This document shows, in pieces, positions 56,437-64,000 of a stretch of 64,000 nucleotides of DNA. Origin of the DNA: Isoetes taiwanensis (taxonomy: Eukaryota > Streptophyta > Lycopodiopsida > Isoetales > Isoetaceae); the NCBI GenBank assembly GCA_021234155.1, contig JAJEKV010000003.1, forward strand, positions 19,638,386-19,702,385, in the 5' to 3' direction. The translations under genes and the position numbers were made by a program. Position 1 is the first letter of the stretch. Each line of letters opens with the position of its first letter. The notes under the pieces are model-generated. The model worked only from the letters and a program-made list of their open reading frames with translations, did no database searches and was not told the origin of the DNA.

Positions 56437-56480
56437 GATAATAAGATAAGATAAGATAAGATAAGATAAGATAAGATAAT
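56437..56480 (+). repeat. (ATAAG)n microsatellite
   Basis: About eight ATAAG units in a row. Confidence 0.95.
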
Positions 56481-56928
56481 GAAGATCTACCTAATAACGT
56501 TGAGCAAGATTGCATTTATGAAAATCAAAATTACGATGATATTTTACCTTTTTATTATATAAAGAGAATCTGGAAAAAACGTGTATAAAGGTTCGTCCAA
56601 ATTCTAAATAATATTTTTTTTTTTGTAACGGTTTATGAACTTGCAAAGCATTGCAAAGGTTTTTGTTTTCATTAAATATTGTTTTTTAAAACGCGTTTCA
56701 ATATTGTAACGCGTTTCTGTTTAAATTCTTTTGAAACGCGTTGCAAACTTTTGACGCGTTTCAAACTTGTTATGCGTTACAAAGCTGTTACGCGTTTCAA
56801 TTGACCCTATCAATCGTGACGCGTATCAAATCAACATTGTAACGCCACTTTTTAATTATATTATATTAATATTTTAGTTCAAAAATGCGTATCAAAAAAC
56901 GTTACAACATAGGGGTTTTCTTCTAGTG

Positions 56929-56931
56929 GTT
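56929..56931. repeat. CACTA target duplication, right (GTT)
   Basis: Matches 53,366-53,368. Confidence 0.85.
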
Positions 56932-56959
56932 ATCTGACAAAGAATTAATTATTTCCTTA

Positions 56960-57545
56960 CTTAAGAGCCTGATCCAGCCGTATCTCCTTTTTTGAATCTT
57001 CAAAAATACTACTTGATAAGGCTTAATCAAACATGAATAGAAAAAATCTAAGTCCAGAAAAAATTACCAGCATATATCACTGAGTGAGATTCTCTAGATG
57101 CCCCATGGATCAGAATCAAAGCTAATGTTATTTAGAACCTGTTCAAATATCCCTTTTTTATTTTTGAAACCAGGTGATACTATGCATGGTAAGAATACTG
57201 ACTTCATTAGTTCAGGATTACGCCCAAAAATTACTTGCCCAAAAAGATGGCACGCCATTTAGAAGAATATATAGAATTACATCGGCACTGCAGACATCAG
57301 CTTCTGGACCATAACGTTTTCTTGACACCTTAGGAGCAACATAATATGGGCTATCTACCACATTTCAAAAAACCTCCCCTGTCATAGAACCATCTTTGCC
57401 ATCAAGGACAAATCCACAAGAGGTTCCTAAGTGGGTTGGTTATAAAAAGTGATCCTACTAGGAACAAAACTAGCACTATGATCAAGAAAATTGTAACCCA
57501 AATTGCTAGAAATTTAAAGCAAAAGCATAGTTAGATAATCGCCAC
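56960..57545 (-). pseudogene. Inverted CDPK pseudogene fragment (intron 1 to exon 3/4)
   Basis: The minus strand is collinear with 60,480-61,030 of the intact CDPK downstream, introns included. Intron 1 (GTTCCT-GTAGGATC, CTCTTNTGGATT), exon 2 (GCCCATATTATGTTGCTCC near 57,345; CAGAAGCTGATGTCTG near 57,295), intron 2 (ATGAAGTCAGTATTCT) and the start of exon 3 (GGGATATTTGAACAGGTTCT near 57,135) are all recognisable. Exon 1 is absent. Substitutions remove splice sites and conserved residues. Because introns are retained it arose by DNA duplication, not retrocopying. Exon 4 sequence may follow without intron 3, but that part is weak. Confidence 0.88.
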
Positions 57546-59150
57546 ACTGCACATAAATAAATTTAATAGCGATTCCAATATATAAAACGACTTATAAACT
57601 ATTTCTTCACTTACTAGAATGTTGCAGTTGGCCTAAAGCTGTGTTGCATAAGGAAATATACTCTTTTAATTATCTGTATGGATTTACACACAAGAAAATA
57701 GGAAGGGTTTAGAGGTACTTCAACCAAATGACTTTGGAGAAACAAATAACTTAAATGTTTTGGGTGAACAAATTGCTTGAATGCTTTTGAATCGCTAAAT
57801 ACATAAAAATTTTAGGCTTGAATGCTTCTGACTGAGAAAATAAGTTCCATATATCCAAAAAACCAATTGATTAATTTTTACTTGGAAAACCCTTAAGTTT
57901 AGATAATTGCTTGCCTGATGAAGAGCTCTGAATAAAAAAGATGCCTTCTAAAAAGAGCTCTCTTGAAGCAATTGTATGAATTAAATTGCATGAAAATAAT
58001 TACTGGCGAATGCAACGACCCAAAAATTTGCTTTGATTTCTTTTTTGAAGCCAAAACCTTACAAGCTTCAAATTTAAGCGGAAACCCTACTAGGTCCAAA
58101 GTTGGAAAACCCTTCCTAGTTTTACGTAAAATAGGAAGGGTTCCCTTAATTCTTGGTTTTCCACCAGAAATCGAGTTGAGATAATTTGACTAGTATAAAA
58201 CCGAATAATTAAGCACATGGATATTTGAGATTCTAAATAAATTTGATACTAAATCTTTAAATTTATTCTTTTGGATAAACTTGGCAAAACAACAGTGGAG
58301 ATATGTGGTCATTTGAATACATCTAGAAACATGCATTGAATATTCAAAGAACATGACATGATCATATATCACAAACACGTCATCGCTTAAAAAAATCTTC
58401 TTGGTAGTTGACAAGGCAATATTCCATATCACGAGGAATGGAACGAGATTTTTTTCAATGAAAGAGGTATTATGCCAGAAATTGCAACCATTGCTGCGAC
58501 CGGCAAAAAAATCAGCCAAAACTGCACAATAAGCCATTAACTGCGCAGTTAACTGTGGGATTCCGGAGGAGGGGATCTCGCATGGGGATCTCGCGTGGGG
58601 ATGCCGGAGGAAGAAATTTCTACCTCCGGGATCCCCGAAACCAGGGTAAATATATCTTCATCCTCAGATATATCTATCAACGAGGAAGTTGACACAGACA
58701 CTTCACTAATAGAGAAAACATTTACAACAATGGACTAAAATCTTTGTCACAATTTCCAGAATGAATGCTGAATGAACAGATAGATTAAGGCAATAATTAA
58801 GGGTCATGCTCCCAAAGATGATGGCATAAAAAAGCAGGTCCATACAACGTAAGGAAGGAACCATGAAGAAGCAGAATAGGGACAAGGCTACATATTATAA
58901 GGGCTCTGGGGCAAGATGGTTTGGGATGGTGGAAGCAACAAGTCTTACATTTAAGAAATATACCGACAAGAGGGCATATGCATATGGGTAGCACTTTCAT
59001 ATATCTAGTAAAGAGAATTGAATTGAATTGAATAGAAAAGAAAAGAACAAAGGATTAATAAACAAGTTAATAAATATCTAAGCTTTATCTTTTCGTCATG
59101 GGGGGCACTTGCTAATACAACTTGAATATTTTGAGCAACCATTGAATATT
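57546..59150. other. No gene seen
   Basis: AT-rich upstream region of the CDPK. The frames at 58,190-58,537 and 58,797-59,000 (minus) show no motif. A small repeat GGGGATCTCGC(A/G)TGGGG lies near 58,575. Confidence 0.4.
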
Positions 59151-59194
59151 TTGAGGAAAGCGAATATTTTAGCAACCATTGGATATTATTAGGA

Positions 59195-59240
59195 TCCGGT
59201 ATAATAGTATAATACGCACGTGCTCAAACAATTAGCGCCA
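59195..59240 (+). promoter_or_regulatory. Putative CDPK promoter elements: TATA-like and CACGTG
   Basis: GGTATAATAGTATAATA at about 59,198-59,214 is TATA-like, and CACGTG at 59,217-59,222 is a G-box/ABRE core found in abscisic-acid and light-responsive plant promoters. About 340 bases before the ATG. A pyrimidine tract ending TCCTCCTCAG at 59,550, just before the start codon, could be the acceptor of a 5' UTR intron. Confidence 0.4.
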
Positions 59241-59557
59241 CATCCTTGCCGAGCTTTTGCTCCTAAGCTTGGACTGCCGGTCAGCCATAGCCAGCCGGAG
59301 CTTTTCTAGTCTCCATATTTAGCACATCTCTGCCTCGCTTTGATTTAGGTTTCGTGCCCTCAACTGAAAATGTAATTTATGCGCTTTCTGCCTTAAAAAA
59401 TTGCGGCCAATCTGAGGAAAAACAAGAGTATCCGGCAGTCTGATTCATCGGCAGACAGCTAAAAAGATATAAATCCGGTCTTGGGCACAGACATTGGTTC
59501 TGATTAAGATGAGTTTGAGTCATTTTTTCTTCACCCTGCTTCCTCCTCAGGTTGAAA

Positions 59558-62219
<2,662 letters not shown>

Positions 62220-62508
62220 GCTTATCTTCTGTATATTGTGACATTCAAAAATCCTACAGTCCTCCACTGAATGCATTATGCAAGGAAAGATATTTCTCAG
62301 GATATACTGCTTGGTCTTTCGTGTTGCTTTACCAACATATTGGAGTCGCAACCACAGATGCAGATTGGTATTTAAAAGGGATCTTGGGAGTGATATAACG
62401 TAAGCAATCTTCATCTTCATTGATTGTGGAGCAGCTTGGTGCTTGGATATTGTTGAATGTAGATTTGAGCTCAATATTACAGTGAGCTTCTTGAGGCAGG
62501 AATATAGT

Positions 62509-62514
62509 AATAAA
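62509..62514 (+). terminator. Possible CDPK polyadenylation signal
   Basis: AATAAA about 290 bases after the CDPK stop codon, followed by AT-rich sequence. Confidence 0.4.
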
Positions 62515-62519
62515 TTAAT

Positions 62520-63569
62520 ATTTTGGCGGAAGCAGATCAGGAAATGAAAAGAAAAAACAAAATTCTGAACTGTTAGATACTAGGTTCCCTGATGCATTTC
62601 ATTCTACGTTGTGTGAAATCACCACTTGTATGTAAACATTGATTTTTTCCTATTAAAATTTACTTGAGAAAATATATTATACAAACAAGCAGCACAAAAG
62701 AAAATCCTGTGACTTTTGAGTTACCAAAGTAGATCAGTTATAACTAAATAAATGTGTCACCAAGCAGGAGGCAGGAAAGGGCATAATTTTGTGAATTCAA
62801 TTCTGTTTGTACGAAGTGTGTCGATTTTGGAAATGCAAAGCACAAGGACTAACGAAATAAAGATGTACCTTTAGAATGGTACATTTCCAGATGTAGAATG
62901 ATCAGATTCAGATATATAAAGCAAGAACGAATCACCAAACGAGTTTGATGCCAAGATGTGAATACAAAGATGTGTTGTCTAATAATATAAGTAGAGAAAA
63001 ATTATAAATGTTGGCCGCTTGTAAACCAAAATATATGTTCACATATATTTATGACGGTATGAGTAAAATGGTAATAGTATGTGCAAAACTGCGAGTTGTA
63101 TATGAGAATAGGGAGTTAAAGTCCTTTGAAGTAAATATAATAGTCTAGAATTGCAAGAACTGTTTTCCAAACAAAATAAGTGTTCTACTTGGTTACAAAC
63201 TGTGGTTCAGGATTCTGGAAGAGCCACAGGCATGAAAAGTATGTGATTCCAAAAAAAATAAGTGATCTACTTGGTGTTGAGGATCCTGAAAGAGCCACAC
63301 GCATAAAAAGTGCGTGATCTAATCTCTAATGGGAGGAGAAGTGTGAAACAATAACAAGTGTTTGACTTGGTGACGTCTTGTAGATGAAGATGAGGAATCA
63401 GAGCGTGGAACCCACTGCCGGTTGGTAAGGTAGATTTCTGTTTAGCAAATGGGACACGTTGCACAGTGCACCTAGACAGTTGACTTGAAGCAAAAGGTTT
63501 AGCTGGCTTCAGGGCCGATAAGATCCCTCTTGGGCACTGCCAAAAACAAGGCACTAGTCCAGTGTAAAA
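62520..63569. other. Intergenic, no gene seen
   Basis: AT-rich, with a small direct repeat (GGATTCTGGAAGAGCCACAGGCAT near 63,210 and GGATCCTGAAAGAGCCACACGCAT near 63,280). Confidence 0.5.
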
Positions 63570-64000
63570 ATGACAGAGATGAGGGCTGTAGAAATCAGCA
63601 TATACTCGGCCGAAGGGCTCAAGAATGCCAAGATCTTGGGCAGAATGAGATCCTATGTGGTGGCCTATGTAAATCCGGCACAGATGGCATGCACAAATGT
63701 GGATCAGAAAGGGGGCCGGAACCCAATTTGGAACGAGAATTTGAGGCTCTGCGTGGCAGAGCAGTTTCTGCAGCACCCACATGCGGGATTGATGCTGGAG
63801 ATCTACTGCGATAAGAATGAGAAATTGGGTTATGTGCGGGTGCCCCTTTTGGACGTTTTGGAATGCAAAAACGACGCAAGCAGGCAGGTGATGAGGTCCG
63901 AAGTCCGGCGGCCTTCTGGGCGCAGCAAAGGGGTGCTTAATTATGCGGTTCGTCTGGGCGACTCGTTCGTTGTTTCTTCAGATGAACCGGTTCTCGCATT
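63570..64000 (+). CDS. C2-domain protein, SRC2/BAP-like, partial at the window edge
   Basis: From ATG at 63,570 the frame stays open to the last base (143 codons). It begins MTEMRAVEISIYSAEGLKNA, the usual start of plant SRC2-like C2 domains, then YVVAYVNP, GGRNPIWNENLRLCV (the NPxWNE of C2 strands), LEIYCDK and LGYVRVPLLDVL, then SKGVLNYAVRLGD. C2 domains bind Ca2+ and phospholipids; SRC2-type proteins act in stress and membrane signalling. The C-terminal tail is beyond the window. Two shadow frames overlap it. Placement 1.35 kb after a CDPK, in the same direction, puts two Ca2+-signalling genes side by side. Confidence 0.88.
   Translation, partial: MTEMRAVEISIYSAEGLKNAKILGRMRSYVVAYVNPAQMACTNVDQKGGRNPIWNENLRLCVAEQFLQHPHAGLMLEIYCDKNEKLGYVRVPLLDVLECKNDASRQVMRSEVRRPSGRSKGVLNYAVRLGDSFVVSSDEPVLA

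Larger units (their letters stand above)
53369..56928. mobile_element. CACTA (En/Spm) DNA transposon, 3.56 kb, non-autonomous
   Basis: Left end CACTAATAGAA, right end TTCTAGTG (CACTAGAAG when reversed), flanked by the 3-base target duplication GTT at 53,366-53,368 and 56,929-56,931, the superfamily standard. Subterminal regions 53,405-53,665 and 56,630-56,900 hold many copies of GAAACGCGTTTC and GCGTTACAA variants, the likely transposase-binding repeats. No transposase frame is present. Inside are a LINE 3' fragment, an internal duplication (53,865-54,010 against 55,580-55,725; 54,710-54,830 against 55,450-55,575) and an ATAAG microsatellite, so it probably moves with help from another copy. 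Confidence 0.88.

Noticed and set aside
63530-63814. 94-codon plus frame at the right edge
   Set aside because: Overlaps the C2-domain gene in another frame and has no domain; the real frame starts at 63,570.

Overview
The window is nuclear DNA of a land plant. Evidence: a complete intron-containing calcium-dependent protein kinase (CDPK, plant-specific architecture), a plant C2-domain gene at the right edge, DNAJC8-like exons, and dense nested plant transposons (Ty3/gypsy with and without chromodomain, Ty1/copia, CACTA, MULE- and MITE-like elements). TE density and low gene number would fit a large, repeat-rich genome (a gymnosperm, fern or similar), but the species cannot be named from sequence alone. 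Many TE stretches carry small indels, so several TE genes are recognisable only across frame changes.

Layout. 1-5.1 kb: repeats (a minisatellite, a ~300-bp tandem repeat, a ~780-bp tandem satellite). 5,147-17,743 (- strand): element E1, a ~12.6-kb chromovirus-type Ty3/gypsy element with ~1.6-kb LTRs and a perfect 5-bp target duplication (CATTA), inserted into the satellite. 17.7-19.5 kb: satellite and minisatellite, the latter in inverted orientation to the copy at 0.84-1.28 kb. 19.5-21.4 kb: decayed transposase-like gene. 21.4-29.4 kb: mostly unassignable, with a short LTR-like repeat pair and a MITE. 29.4-47.6 kb (- strand): element E2, a relative of E1, split by a nested + strand Ty3/gypsy element E3 (33,419-40,270). 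48-50.8 kb: exon fragments of host-type genes on the - strand (Gln-rich/RST-like, DNAJC8-like). 51.2-52.8 kb: partial Ty1/copia. 53,369-56,928: complete-ended CACTA element (TSD GTT) containing a LINE 3' fragment. 56.96-57.55 kb: inverted CDPK pseudogene fragment. 59.56-62.22 kb: intact CDPK. 63.57 kb to end: C2-domain gene, cut by the window.

The main result lies in E1 and E2. Between the 5' LTR and gag both carry two accessory transcription units. In E2 the first is intact and encodes a 365-residue protein that starts with the exact histone H3 tail ARTKQTARK and ends in an ungapped match to the H3 histone fold (ALREIR, FQRxVRE, ALQEAAE, FED). The second unit encodes a ~500-residue protein with an acidic tract and a weaker H2A-like C-terminus; in E2 it is interrupted by a MULE-like insertion with a 9-bp target duplication. 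Each of the four units has its own TATA box, a shared leader motif AGGCGATCTTC 46-61 bp downstream, and a pair of ~60-75-bp imperfect hairpins about 180-213 bp apart upstream. The hairpin sequences differ completely between E1 and E2, yet their positions are conserved. Because both elements also encode an integrase-linked chromodomain, the H3 tail mimic and the chromodomain may form one chromatin-targeting or anti-silencing module. I know of no described retroelement of this kind, but could not search.
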